Positions 8,643-19,084 are shown, counted from the stretch's first letter. The stretch: DNA of 64,000 nucleotides from Hoeflea sp. BRH_c9 (GCA_000961635.1 LADQ01000020.1:1-64000), one strand, 5' to 3'. Program-made: numbers and translations. The notes: generated by a model from the sequence alone, not told the origin.

Positions 8643-11600
8643 TCTGCGGCCTCCACTTTTACGGTTGCAGGCTGATCCAGCCAGTCGATGTTTTTCATCT
8701 TGCGCACGATGACGAACTCGTCGCGGTTGCTGCCCACAGTGCCGTAGTAGTTGAAGCCGTAGGAGAGCTGCGCATAGCCGCCGATCATGTGCGTGGGCTT
8801 GAGCGTGGTGCGGGTGACGGAATTATGGATGCCACCGCGGTTGCCGGTCTTTTCCGATCCGGGCGTGTTCACGATCTTTTCCTGCGCGTGGTACATGAAC
8901 AGCGTGCCTTGCTTGATCCGCTGGCTCACCACCACCCGCGCGGTCAGCGCGCCGTTGATGTTGTAGGCCTCGACCCAATCGTTATCGACCAGGCCGGCTT
9001 TCTGTGCGTCCACTTCGGACATCCAGACGACCGGGCCGCCCCTGTTGAGCGTCAGCATCAGCAGATTGTCGGTGTAGGTCGAGTGGATGCCCCATTTCTG
9101 GTGTGGCGTGATGAAGTTTAGCACCACATGCGGGCTACCCTCGGCCGCGTCGCTGTTGACAGCCTTGGTGATGGTCTTCAGGTCCACCGGCGGACGATAG
9201 CTGACAAAGCCTTCACCAAAGGCGCGCATCCACAGGTGATCCTGATAGAGCTGCTGCCGCCCCGTCAGAGTGCGCCACGGGATCAATTCGTGCACATTGG
9301 TGTAGCCGGCATTGTAGCAGACATCTTCGCTCTCGATGCCGGACCAGGTCGGCGACGAGATGATCTTGCGCGGCTGGGCCGCGATGTCGCGGAAGCGGAT
9401 CTTGGTGTGATGCGCGCCTTCGGCCAGATGCGCGTGGTGACGGCCGGTGGGCTTTTCCAGCTCTTCCCACGCCTTGACGGCCACTTCGCCATTGGTTTCA
9501 GGCGCGAGCATCAGGATCATCTCGGCCGCATCGATGGCGGTATCGAGCTTCGCATGCCCCTTCGAGACACCCTCGTCCAGCACGACACCGTTGAGATCGC
9601 GCAGATGACCCACCTCGACCTTGGTATCCCAGTTGATCCCCTTGCCGCCATTGCCCAGTTTTTCAAGCAGCGGCCCGACGGAGGTGAACTTCTTGTAGAG
9701 ATTGGGGTAATCACGCTCAACCGCGATGTAGTTCGGCGCGGTTTTGCCAGGGATCAAGTCGCATTCGCCCTTCTTCCAGTCCTTCACATGGGCTTGCGCC
9801 AGTTCGCCTGGCGTGTCGTGCAACAGCGGAAGCTGGACGATGTCGGTCTCGACCCCAAGCACTTCGGGCGCCACTTCCGAGAATTTCAAGGCGATCGACT
9901 TGAAAATCTCCCAGTCGGACTTGCTCTCGTATGCCGGATCCACAGCCGCCTGCAGCGGGTGAATGAACGGATGCATGTCAGAGGTGTTCAGGTCGTCTTT
10001 TTCGTACCAGCTGGCCGTCGGCAGCACGATGTCGGAATAGACGCAGGTTGTGGACATGCGGAAGTCGATGGTCACCAGCAAGTCCAGTTTGCCTTTCGGC
10101 GCCTCGTCATGCCAGACCGCCTCCTTCGGCATGACGCCGCCTTCTTCGCCCAGGTCCCTGCCCATCACGCCGTGGTCGGTGCCCAGCAGGTGCTTGAGGA
10201 AATACTCATGTCCCTTGCCGCTGGACCCCAGCAGGTTGGACCGCCAGACAAACAGGTTGCGCGGCCAGTTCTCCGGCGCATCCGGGTCTTCGCAGGACAT
10301 TTGCAGATTGCCGGATTTCAGCTGCTCGGCGACGTAATCCTTGATCTCCCTGCCCGCCGCCTTTGCCGCCTTCGCCACCTCAAGCGGGTTGGTTTTCAGC
10401 TGTGGCGCGGATGGCAGCCAGCCCATCCGCTCGGCGCGGATGTTGTAGTCGATCAGGCTGATGTCCCAGTCGCCTTCGGGGGCGGTGGGCGACAGGATCT
10501 CGCCGGCGCTCAGCGTCTCGTAGCGCCACTGGTCGGTGTGTGCATACCACGCGCTCGTGGAGTTCATGTGCCGGGGCGGACGGCTCCAGTCCAGCGCAAA
10601 GGCCAGAGGCTGCCAGCCGGTCTGTGGCCGCAGTTTTTCCTGGCCAACGTAATGCGACCAGCCGCCCCCTTCCTGACCGATGCAACCGCACATCACCAGC
10701 ATGTTGATGATGCCGCGATACGCCATGTCCATGTGATACCAGTGATTGAGACCGGCGCCGAGGATGACCATGGACTTGCCTCGGGTCTTTTCGGCGTTGG
10801 ATGCGAACTGCCGGGCGACGGCAATGATCTTTTCGCGCTCCACACCGGTGATCTTTTCCGCCCACGCCGGGGTATAGGGACTGTCTTCGTCAAAATTACT
10901 GGATACCCATTTGCCCCCAAGGCCGCGATCGAGGCCGTAATTGGCGCAGAACAAGTCGAACACCGTCGCGACCAGCACCTCCTGCCCGTTGGCCAGGGTT
11001 ACGCGCCGCGCCGGGATGTTCCGTGTCAGCACGTCGGGGTGATCGCATTTGACGAAGTCGCCAGTGGCCACACCGCCGAAATAGGGGAAATCGACCCCAA
11101 CGACCTCATCATGATCTCCGTCAAGAATCTGACTGAGGCGCAACTGCACATCCGTGCCCTTGGCGCGTTCCTCCAGGTTCCACTTGCCTTCTTCGCCCCA
11201 GCGGAAACCAATGGATCCGTTGGGCGCCACGATCTGCCCGGTGGTCTCGTCATAGGCAACCGTCTTCCAGTCGGGGTTGTTGGTCTCGCCCAGCTTGCCG
11301 TCGAAATCCTCTGCGCGAAGCATCCGGCCCGGGACAAGATGCCCGTCCTTTTTGTCCAGCCGGACCAGCATCGGCATGTCGGTGTATTTGCGCGCGTACT
11401 CCTCGAAATACTCGGCCTGCCGGTCGAGGTGGAATTCACGCAGGATGACGTGACCCATTGCCATCGCCAGGGCGGCATCTGTGCCGGCCTGCGGGTTTAG
11501 CCAGATGTCGCCAAACTTCGCGGCCTCGGAATAGTCCGGGCTGACCACGGCCGACTTTGTGCCGCGATAGCGCACCTCGGTGTAGAAATGCGCGTCAGGG

Positions 11601-12385
11601 GTTCGCGTCTGCGGCACGTTCGAGCCCCAGAGCATCAGGAAGCCGGCATTGTACCAATCGGCGCTTTCCGGCACGTCAGTCTGTTCGCCCCATGTCTGCG
11701 GCGATGCGGGTGGAAGGTCACAATACCAGTCATAAAATGACATGCAGGTGCCGCCCAACAGGCTCAGATATCGCGAGCCTGCGGCATAGCTGACCATCGA
11801 CATGGCCGGAATTGGAGAAAACCCGAATACCCGGTCTGGCCCCCAAACCTTGGCGGTGTGGGCATTGGCGGCGGCGATGATTTCGGTTGCTTCATCCCAT
11901 GATGCACGGACAAAACCGCCCTTGCCGCGCGTCTTGGTGTAAGATCCGCGCAACACCGGATCGTTCTGGATCGCCGCCCAGGCCGCGACCGGCGTCATCG
12001 TCTCGCGCATCTTGCGCCAGGCGCGCATCAGGCTGCCCCTGATCAGCGGGTTCTTAACGCGATTGGCGGAATAGAGATACCAGCTGTAGGAGGCGCCGCG
12101 GGCGCAGCCGCGTGGCTCATGGTTGGGCAGTCCCGGACGGGTGCGCGGATAATCGGTCTGTTGGGTTTCCCAGGTGACGATGCCGGATTTGACATAGATC
12201 TTCCACGAACAGGACCCGGTGCAGTTCACCCCATGGGTCGAGCGCACGATCTTGTCGTGCCGCCACCGGTTGCGGTAGGTGTCTTCCCAATCCCGGTTCT
12301 CGCGGGTGGTCTGACCCCAACCGTCCGAGAACTGCTCAAGCGCGGTGCTTTGGAAGAAGTTCAATCTATCGAGCAGATGGCTCAT
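8639..12385 (-). CDS. narG: Respiratory nitrate reductase alpha subunit
   Basis: MSHLLDRLNFFQSTALEQFSDGWGQTTRENRDWEDTYRNRWRHDKIVRSTHGVNCTGSCSWKIYVKSGIVTWETQQTDYP; canonical NarG N-terminus, ~1248 aa. Confidence 0.97.
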   Translation of the reverse strand: MSHLLDRLNFFQSTALEQFSDGWGQTTRENRDWEDTYRNRWRHDKIVRSTHGVNCTGSCSWKIYVKSGIVTWETQQTDYPRTRPGLPNHEPRGCARGASYSWYLYSANRVKNPLIRGSLMRAWRKMRETMTPVAAWAAIQNDPVLRGSYTKTRGKGGFVRASWDEATEIIAAANAHTAKVWGPDRVFGFSPIPAMSMVSYAAGSRYLSLLGGTCMSFYDWYCDLPPASPQTWGEQTDVPESADWYNAGFLMLWGSNVPQTRTPDAHFYTEVRYRGTKSAVVSPDYSEAAKFGDIWLNPQAGTDAALAMAMGHVILREFHLDRQAEYFEEYARKYTDMPMLVRLDKKDGHLVPGRMLRAEDFDGKLGETNNPDWKTVAYDETTGQIVAPNGSIGFRWGEEGKWNLEERAKGTDVQLRLSQILDGDHDEVVGVDFPYFGGVATGDFVKCDHPDVLTRNIPARRVTLANGQEVLVATVFDLFCANYGLDRGLGGKWVSSNFDEDSPYTPAWAEKITGVEREKIIAVARQFASNAEKTRGKSMVILGAGLNHWYHMDMAYRGIINMLVMCGCIGQEGGGWSHYVGQEKLRPQTGWQPLAFALDWSRPPRHMNSTSAWYAHTDQWRYETLSAGEILSPTAPEGDWDISLIDYNIRAERMGWLPSAPQLKTNPLEVAKAAKAAGREIKDYVAEQLKSGNLQMSCEDPDAPENWPRNLFVWRSNLLGSSGKGHEYFLKHLLGTDHGVMGRDLGEEGGVMPKEAVWHDEAPKGKLDLLVTIDFRMSTTCVYSDIVLPTASWYEKDDLNTSDMHPFIHPLQAAVDPAYESKSDWEIFKSIALKFSEVAPEVLGVETDIVQLPLLHDTPGELAQAHVKDWKKGECDLIPGKTAPNYIAVERDYPNLYKKFTSVGPLLEKLGNGGKGINWDTKVEVGHLRDLNGVVLDEGVSKGHAKLDTAIDAAEMILMLAPETNGEVAVKAWEELEKPTGRHHAHLAEGAHHTKIRFRDIAAQPRKIISSPTWSGIESEDVCYNAGYTNVHELIPWRTLTGRQQLYQDHLWMRAFGEGFVSYRPPVDLKTITKAVNSDAAEGSPHVVLNFITPHQKWGIHSTYTDNLLMLTLNRGGPVVWMSEVDAQKAGLVDNDWVEAYNINGALTARVVVSQRIKQGTLFMYHAQEKIVNTPGSEKTGNRGGIHNSVTRTTLKPTHMIGGYAQLSYGFNYYGTVGSNRDEFVIVRKMKNIDWLDQPATVKVEAAE

Positions 12386-12449
12386 AGTGCTGTCCTTTCG
12401 GTTTTCTGGTTCGGAGCAACGGCTGCCGCCGCCCGGAAATACATTCGTG

Positions 12450-15173
12450 TCATTGTGCTGGCTGGGCTGCGGAAGGCCGTGCTGCACGACCTTGTTCAAC
12501 GTCGTAAAGCAGCCCGCCGCGGCGCGTGTAGACGACCCACGTGATGCCAAGGCACAGCACGTAGAAGGCCAGGAAGCCCCAGAGAGCGCCCACGGCGGAT
12601 CCGGTCATCGCGATCGAGGTGCCGTAAGCCTTCGGGATGAAGAAGGCGCCATAGGCTGCGATAGCCGAGGTGAAGGCGACAATCGCTCCCGACTCCATAC
12701 CGATCTGCCGCTTGCGTTCGTCCGCGGAAAGATGGGGCATCAGGCGCGGCACTTCGTTGGCCATGATCACCGGGATCATCTGGAAGGTCGACGCATTGCC
12801 GACCCCGGTCAGGAAGAACAGCGCCATGAAGCAGGCGAAGAAGCCGATGAAGGACCCCAGGCCAAGGAAGAGGATCACGCCGAACGTCGCCGCGATCATC
12901 GCGGCAAAGGTCCAGAAGGTCACCCGCCCGCCGCCGAACCGGTCGCTGATCCAGCCGGTCGCGGCACGGCTCAGCGCCCCCACCAGCGGCCCCAGAAACA
13001 CGTAATTCAGCGCGTTCACCTCGGGAAAGGCCAGTTTCGTCAGAAGCGGAAAGCCGGCGGAATAGCCGATGAAGCTGCCGAAGGTGCCAGTGTAGAGGAT
13101 GCACATCAGCCAATTGTGCTTGCGTCCGAAAATCACCGCCTGGTCGGCGAAACTTGCGCGCGCATCGGCTATGTCGTTCATTCCCAGCCAGGCCGCGATA
13201 GTGGCGAGAAGGATGAACGGCACCCACACAAACCCTGCGTTCTGCATCCAGAGCTGGCCGCCATCCGTGAGCTCCTGCGGCGCTCCACCCATCGCGCCGA
13301 ACACGCCGATCGTGATCACCAGCGGCACCAGAAACTGCATCACGCTGACGCCGAGATTGCCCAGGCCTGCGTTCAACGCCAGCGCATTGCCCTTTTCGGC
13401 CTTCGGGAAGAAGTATCCGATATTGGCCATGGACGAGGCGAAGTTGCCGCCGCCGAAACCGCACAGAAGCGCAAGCACGAGGAAGATCAGGTAAGGGGTT
13501 TCGGGGTTCTGCACAGCGTAGCCGATGCCCAGTGCGGGCAGCAGCAGCGATGCGGTCGAGAGCGTGGTCCACAGCCGCCCGCCGAAGATCGGCACCATGA
13601 AGCTGTAGAAGATGCGCAGGGTCGCCCCCGAAAGCCCCGGCAGTGCCGCCAGCCAGAACAGCTGGCTCGACGTGAAATCGAAGCCGATCGCGGGCAAGCG
13701 CGCCACGACCATCGACCACACCATCCAGACCGAGAAGGCCAGGAGCAGCGCCGGGATCGAGATCCAAAGGTTCCGGCGTGCGATCCGGCGCCCCTTCTCG
13801 GCCCAAAACTGCGAGTCCTCGGGCCGCCAATCTTCAAGCACGCGCGGCATGTCGGTCTTGCCAGGTATGTGGATCTCTTCCATCTCCGGCAGGGCTGGCA
13901 GTCTGTCGAGCGCTACGCCCTGTGATTTGCGCTCCATGGCGCGGATCGACAGGTGCATCCAGGCCAGCGAGATAGCGACCAGCAGGAAGAGAAGCGCGAA
14001 GCAGGACGTATAGATGCCCGTGAGATCGAGCAGCGCCCCGAAAGCGATGGGCAGGACGAAGCCACCCAGACCCCCGATCATGCCGACCAGACCGCCGACC
14101 GCGCCGACATGTTTCGGGTAGTAGACGGGAATGTGCTTGAACACCGCAGCCTTGCCGAGGCTCATGAAAAAGCCAAGTGCGAACAACACCGTCACGAAGG
14201 GCCATAAGCCCAAGCTCGTGGTGAAGGCGATGGGACCGTTCTTGCCCTCGATGACGTAGGAGGTTGGCGGGTAGGACAGCATGAACAGAAACACCAGACT
14301 GAAACCGAACGTCCAGTACATGATCGACCGCGCGCCGAATTTATCGGAAAGGTGCCCGCCATAAGCGCGGAAGAGCGAGGCGGAGAGGCTGAACGACGCC
14401 GCGGCCATGCCTGCCGTGCGAACGTCCACTTTGTAGACGTCTATCAGGTAGTGTGGCAGCCACAGCGCGAGCGCCACGAATGCGCCGAAGACGAAGAAAT
14501 AATAGAGCGAGAAACGCCAGACCTGCACATTCTTCAGGGGAGCGAACTGTTGTGCAAACGAGGGAGCCTTTGCACCTGTCCTGCGCCGCTCGACAAGCTC
14601 TGGATCGTCCTTGGCCAAGAAGAAGAAGAGAACGCCGATGATGGCCAGCCCGGCCGCCCAGACATAGGCAACACCATGCCACCCATAGGCAACCATGACG
14701 AAAGGGGCAACGAACTTGGTGACCGCTGCGCCGACGTTTCCGGCCCCGAAGATGCCAAGGGCCGTGCCCTGACGGCCTGCATCATACCAGCGGCTGACAT
14801 AGGCCACACCGATGATGAAGGACCCGCCCGCCAGCCCGATGCCGAGCGCCGCGATCAGATACATGACATAGGTGTCCGCCAGCGTCAGCGCCCAGGTAGC
14901 CATCGCAGTCAGGATCATCTGGCCGGAAAAGACCAGGCGCCCGCCGTATTTCTCGGTCCAGACACCCAGAAACAGGCGGGTGACGGATCCGGTCAGAATC
15001 GGCGTCGCCACAAGCAGGCCGAACTGGGTGTCATTCAGGCCGAGCTCACCCTTGATGGCGACTCCGATGATGGAAAAAATCGTCCAGACCGCGAAACAGG
15101 CGGTGAAGGCGACTGTACTCAGGCTCAAGGCGCGCGTCTGATCTGCGCGTGAGGCCGTGGCTACCATCTGCAT
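12450..15173 (-). CDS. narK: Fused double-MFS nitrate/nitrite transporter (NarK1-NarK2 type)
   Basis: ~907 aa from MQMVATASRADQTRALSLSTVAFTACFAVWTIFSIIGVAIKGELGLNDTQFGLLVATPILTGSVTRLFLGVW; second MFS module begins WISIPALLLAFSVWMVWSMVVARLPAIGFDFTSSQLFWLAALPGLSGATLRI. Confidence 0.93.
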   Translation of the reverse strand: MQMVATASRADQTRALSLSTVAFTACFAVWTIFSIIGVAIKGELGLNDTQFGLLVATPILTGSVTRLFLGVWTEKYGGRLVFSGQMILTAMATWALTLADTYVMYLIAALGIGLAGGSFIIGVAYVSRWYDAGRQGTALGIFGAGNVGAAVTKFVAPFVMVAYGWHGVAYVWAAGLAIIGVLFFFLAKDDPELVERRRTGAKAPSFAQQFAPLKNVQVWRFSLYYFFVFGAFVALALWLPHYLIDVYKVDVRTAGMAAASFSLSASLFRAYGGHLSDKFGARSIMYWTFGFSLVFLFMLSYPPTSYVIEGKNGPIAFTTSLGLWPFVTVLFALGFFMSLGKAAVFKHIPVYYPKHVGAVGGLVGMIGGLGGFVLPIAFGALLDLTGIYTSCFALLFLLVAISLAWMHLSIRAMERKSQGVALDRLPALPEMEEIHIPGKTDMPRVLEDWRPEDSQFWAEKGRRIARRNLWISIPALLLAFSVWMVWSMVVARLPAIGFDFTSSQLFWLAALPGLSGATLRIFYSFMVPIFGGRLWTTLSTASLLLPALGIGYAVQNPETPYLIFLVLALLCGFGGGNFASSMANIGYFFPKAEKGNALALNAGLGNLGVSVMQFLVPLVITIGVFGAMGGAPQELTDGGQLWMQNAGFVWVPFILLATIAAWLGMNDIADARASFADQAVIFGRKHNWLMCILYTGTFGSFIGYSAGFPLLTKLAFPEVNALNYVFLGPLVGALSRAATGWISDRFGGGRVTFWTFAAMIAATFGVILFLGLGSFIGFFACFMALFFLTGVGNASTFQMIPVIMANEVPRLMPHLSADERKRQIGMESGAIVAFTSAIAAYGAFFIPKAYGTSIAMTGSAVGALWGFLAFYVLCLGITWVVYTRRGGLLYDVEQGRAARPSAAQPAQ

Positions 15174-15254
15174 GAAAGTGTCTCCCGGAAGTATGGCGTT
15201 GTTAATCCCAAGCGGATCTCGGTGCCAAACTTGCGGTCGGAGCGATTCAATTGT

Positions 15255-15268
15255 TTGATCTAAATCAC
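15255..15268. promoter_or_regulatory. Putative FNR/NarR box upstream of narK
   Basis: TTGATctaaATCAC, close match to TTGAT-N4-ATCAA, ~88 bp upstream of the narK start. Confidence 0.65.
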
Positions 15269-15368
15269 AAAACAGGGAAAACCGTTGCAAAATAAACGGC
15301 TTGCATAATTATGCTGTCCCGATGGCTGTGCACGATCAAGCCGCCGTCCGTACAGATCAAGCGAGCTC

Positions 15369-15382
15369 TTGACAAATATCAA
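15369..15382. promoter_or_regulatory. Putative FNR/NarR box upstream of the Crp/Fnr regulator
   Basis: TTGACaaatATCAA, ~53 bp upstream of the probable start at 15428. Confidence 0.7.
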
Positions 15383-15427
15383 GCAAAATGTTGATCATCG
15401 GGCCGCACGGTGGGAGGGCGCCCAAGC

Positions 15428-16126
15428 ATGCCCGAGTCAGCATACCAAGACATCCGGAAGCTTCATCTATTTTCGAACATGGCGGATGAGCATTTTCAGT
15501 CACTCATGCGCGGAGCCTATGTGCAGAATTTCCCCCCGCAGATCGAATTGATCACCGAGGGCGAGCCGAGCGATTTCCTGCACGTCGTCCTTTCCGGTTC
15601 AATTGATCTGTTTTCGCAATGGAACGGCCGGGATACCAGCATGGCGACGGTGCGGCCCGTTTCAACCTTCATTCTTGCCGCAACAATCAATAACGCGCCC
15701 TATCTGATGTCGGCCAGAACGCTGGAGAAAAGCCGGATTGTGCTTGTTCCAAGTCAGGATGTGCGCGCCATCTTCGACATCGATGGAAACTTTGCCCGTT
15801 CAATCGTGACAGAGCTCGCGCAATGCTATCGGGCTGTCGTCAAGACACAGAAGGATCTCAAACTCAGAACCTCGCTCGAACGGCTCGCGAACTACCTTCT
15901 GCGGCAACAGAGACGCGCGGGTGGCGGGACTGTGTTCGACCTCGAATTCGAAAAGCGCCGGCTTGCGTCGGTGCTTGGCATGACACCTGAAAACCTCAGC
16001 CGGGCTTTCAAGGGTCTTCAACCCTACGGCGTCACTGTGTCCGGCACCCGCATCACGATTGGTGATCAGGCCGATCTCGAGAAGTTCGCGAAGCCCAGTC
16101 CGCTGATTGACGACTTCTCAACCTGA
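15428..16126 (+). CDS. Crp/Fnr-family transcriptional regulator, NarR-like
   Basis: MPESAYQDIRKLHLFSNMADEHFQSLMRGAY...; cNMP-binding fold and HTH KRRLASVLGMTPENLSRAFKGL (E-xx-SR reading head); only one Cys, so no Fe-S Cys cluster; divergent from narK. Confidence 0.85.
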   Translation: MPESAYQDIRKLHLFSNMADEHFQSLMRGAYVQNFPPQIELITEGEPSDFLHVVLSGSIDLFSQWNGRDTSMATVRPVSTFILAATINNAPYLMSARTLEKSRIVLVPSQDVRAIFDIDGNFARSIVTELAQCYRAVVKTQKDLKLRTSLERLANYLLRQQRRAGGGTVFDLEFEKRRLASVLGMTPENLSRAFKGLQPYGVTVSGTRITIGDQADLEKFAKPSPLIDDFST

Positions 16127-16292
16127 AAGACAGACCAGTGACCAAATCGATGACCGGAGCCGCCGGGGACCTGGCCGGGTAGCACCCGGAATTCTGCAAT
16201 GCGCATTCGGCCCATTCCGCACGATTTGTTGATCCTTTTCATCAAGATTAAGAAGGCGTATGGGTTGGCGCAACCGGTAACTGAAATGCCGG

Positions 16293-16709
16293 TTGAGGGC
16301 CGATATGTTTAGGTTTGCCGTGATTCGGTGGAGAACTGGGCTAATTGCCAGGCGCTGCGCGTGGTTCAGCCTTGGATGGATAACTCTCGCGTTGGGCGCC
16401 ATCGGCGTTGCGCTTCCGCTTTTGCCGACAACGCCATTCATCATCCTTGCCGCATTCGCGTTTGGCAGAAGCTCACGAAGGTTGCAGAACTGGCTGGAAA
16501 ACAATCGTACATTCGGTCCGATCATCGCCGAATGGCGGACAAGCGGCGCCATTGCCCCACGCAACAAGGCGATGGCGATCGTGATGATGCTCGCCACCTT
16601 CAGTGCGAGCATCGCAATGGGTATCGCCTCGCTGGTGCTGATCATTCAGGGCGTCTGCATGTTGGGCGCGGCCGCCTTCATTCTCAGCCGTCCCAACTGC
16701 TCCGGCTAA
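16293..16709 (+). CDS. DUF454 (YbaN-like) small membrane protein
   Basis: FSLGWITLALGAIGVALPLLPTTPFIILAAFAFGRSSRRLQNWLENNRTFGPIIAEWRTSGAIAPRNKAMAI; DUF454 signature. Confidence 0.85.
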   Translation: MRADMFRFAVIRWRTGLIARRCAWFSLGWITLALGAIGVALPLLPTTPFIILAAFAFGRSSRRLQNWLENNRTFGPIIAEWRTSGAIAPRNKAMAIVMMLATFSASIAMGIASLVLIIQGVCMLGAAAFILSRPNCSG

Positions 16710-16857
16710 ACCGGCGCCCGCGCGTGACATGACCAGCTTCAAATTCGCATGATCGGCAAGCCAAGTTGATCAACGGCATTCTCGCGGGTGGAAATTCGGT
16801 TCGCCGCAGGTAGTGGCGTGACCCTGGCTCGCCCAAGCCATTGACCTGAGAGCCCGA

Positions 16858-16881
16858 GGTGACCCCATTTGCAGGGTCACC
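16858..16881. other. Stem-loop GGTGACCC-N8-GGGTCACC
   Basis: Perfect 8-bp arms in the intergenic region between DUF454 and the tRNA fragment. Confidence 0.5.
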
Positions 16882-16934
16882 CTCAGAATCAAAACCGGGG
16901 CAACCAAAATGCCCTTGATTTCATTGAAAAAAGA

Positions 16935-16990
16935 TGGTGGGCGCGCACGGGCTCGAACCGTGGACCCGCTGATTAAGAGTCAGCTGCTCT
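16935..16990 (-). tRNA. tRNA-Lys(CUU) 3' fragment (probable att site)
   Basis: Reverse complement AGAGCAGCTGACTCTTAATCAGCGGGTCCACGGTTCGAGCCCGTGCGCGCCCACCA has anticodon loop CTCTTAA, T-arm CACGG-TTCGAGC-CCGTG and CCA; the D-arm and 5' acceptor strand (expected GGGCGCG) are missing. Confidence 0.85.
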
Positions 16991-17183
16991 GTCCTTATCG
17001 GGGTATTTCTCGGTTACCACATGTATAAATTCGGCACCGTAACCGATTATCAACACATTGAAATTAAACATTTTCTTAGAATTCTCAAGAAAAAGCGGTT
17101 CATTCCGGGATTCGGCAGATCGTTGGTTGCTATTCCGGCATGTGACCCTATTGTGACCCTATTCGAATTCAAGGGATCAGCGG

Positions 17184-18647
17184 ATGGTCAAGCTCACTAT
17201 CGACGGACACACAATCAAAGCGGCTAGGGGTGCAGCCAAACGACGCGAGACCACTGAGTATCGCGACCAGGACACCCCTGGTCTCATGCTCCGTGTGCGC
17301 GATGGCGCATGCCATTGGTTATGGGCAAAGCGGGATGGTAAGCTGAGCCTCTGCCGCCTCGGCACAATCGAAGTGGATGAACTGGCAAAGCTCCGTACTC
17401 TTGTGAAGCGCTTGAAGATTGAAGTGGCCGAGGATCGCGATCCCAAAATCCTCGTGAAGGCATTCATCGAGTCGGGCGGAGTGGACATCCAGAAGTCCGT
17501 CGAGCGTGCAGGCGTCGCGGCTGGCGAGTGGACGTGGGAGACGATGCGGGATCGGTATCTCGAGTACGCCAAGGACACACTCAGCAAAGCGACCTATGAC
17601 GGATACCGCAAGGCAATCGGGGCGTACGAGGAAGGCGTCATCGCTGGAGATTTCAAAAACCTGTGCGGCATGCCGATCAAGTCCATCACCCCAAGCGATA
17701 TCTCCGCCGTGCTTTTGTCGATCCAAGACCGCGGGAAAGCAAAAGGAAAAGGCTCACACTGGAATCAGATGAGGCTGACCCATGCCACGATCCGGAGTTG
17801 CTTTAAATGGGCGACTTCTCCAGAAGTCTATAAAAATTCGCAGTTGGTGATGAACGTTTCCATGATGGTGCCTGTACCTAAGCGGCCGAAGAAGGACGCT
17901 GCAGATACCCGAGCTAAAGCCACCTTCACGCCCATCCTTGCCAGCCCGTTGGAGCTGCACAATTTCGCATTCAAGTGGCTCACGACGAACTACGAATGCC
18001 ATCCCAGCATCGTCAACGCGATTCGCTTGCAGCTTCTGACCGGTCAGCGCATCGAGACAGTCGTGAGCGCACACAAGAGTGAATTCGTGAGAACGCTCGG
18101 GCGACCGTGGCGCTATGTTTGGGCGCTCGGCCCTGACAAGCAAGGGGCTTATCGTTTGCTGCCCCTGCCTGACGTCGCCAGCTACACCGTCCATGAGATG
18201 CTGACGGATGAAGAACTAATCGTCGACGAGAACGTCCACCTTTTCCCGCCGCTTCGTCCAGACAAGGGAAAATCCACTGACCGCTCGCACGGTCATCTCA
18301 GCTATTCAGCCATCAAAAATGCCATCATTGAAGCGCGCAAAAAAGGTGGGCCATTGCCGACCACTTTCAGGGGTACTCATGATCACCGCAGGGCATTCAC
18401 CACACACATGGATGATTGGACGACCCTGGGTTTCGTCGACGGAAAGTCGGTCGAGACGGTAACGCACAAAAACGAAGGGCGTGAAAGTGTCAGTCAGAGC
18501 ATCTATAATTATGATGAGAAATTGAAAGAGAAATTCCGGGTTTTGCAGACGTATGAAAACAAAGTATTGTATGCGCCTACTGGCGGCGTAAGGGACGAGT
18601 ATCATGACCGTTATTGGACTCTGAACCCCCATAATCTCGACCCATAG
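17184..18647 (+). CDS. P4-type tyrosine site-specific integrase
   Basis: MVKLTIDGHTIKAARGAAKRRETTEYRDQDTPGLMLRVRDGACHWLWAKRDGK (arm-binding domain); LLTGQRIETV, HDHRRAFTTHM and a C-terminal Tyr; adjacent to the tRNA fragment. Confidence 0.85.
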   Translation: MVKLTIDGHTIKAARGAAKRRETTEYRDQDTPGLMLRVRDGACHWLWAKRDGKLSLCRLGTIEVDELAKLRTLVKRLKIEVAEDRDPKILVKAFIESGGVDIQKSVERAGVAAGEWTWETMRDRYLEYAKDTLSKATYDGYRKAIGAYEEGVIAGDFKNLCGMPIKSITPSDISAVLLSIQDRGKAKGKGSHWNQMRLTHATIRSCFKWATSPEVYKNSQLVMNVSMMVPVPKRPKKDAADTRAKATFTPILASPLELHNFAFKWLTTNYECHPSIVNAIRLQLLTGQRIETVVSAHKSEFVRTLGRPWRYVWALGPDKQGAYRLLPLPDVASYTVHEMLTDEELIVDENVHLFPPLRPDKGKSTDRSHGHLSYSAIKNAIIEARKKGGPLPTTFRGTHDHRRAFTTHMDDWTTLGFVDGKSVETVTHKNEGRESVSQSIYNYDEKLKEKFRVLQTYENKVLYAPTGGVRDEYHDRYWTLNPHNLDP

Positions 18648-19084
18648 CAAGCATGCATCGATCCTACATGACATCAAGTTTGCGCTTAATCGCGCCCAAA
18701 ATCAGATAAATGTGACCGTTTGCGCCAAGCATGCCAGATAGAACTGAAATATAGCTTCGGAAGCTGAACATCCGTTAGGACTGAGAGGGCTCAACAATCG
18801 GGGTCGAAGACTCTCCCGATAACCGGAGGAATGTGGAGTTTCAAGTCAACTGTCCTTTCGGTAAGTTCGCCGCCGGAAGAGAGGCCCTTGATATCCACCC
18901 GCGATCGAATTTCAGAAGACGGCCGGCAACCGATCATACCCGGACATTGCCCAGTCTTTGCTGTTTCCCAATGGATTTCCTGCATTACGATAAGTCGAAC
19001 TATAGCATGATACCCGGGCGTAGGTTATGGAGGAGCAGATCCGATCACCCATTCCTCAAGCTCTTTAAAGTGGAGAATTTGCAC

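Noticed and set aside
9128-11500. 790-aa plus-strand ORF opposite narG
   Set aside because: Shadow ORF in GC-rich DNA antisense to a well-conserved narG; biased composition and no recognisable domain.
12345-13925. 526-aa plus-strand ORF opposite narK
   Set aside because: Antisense to narK; His/Arg/Gln-rich shadow translation with no domain signature.
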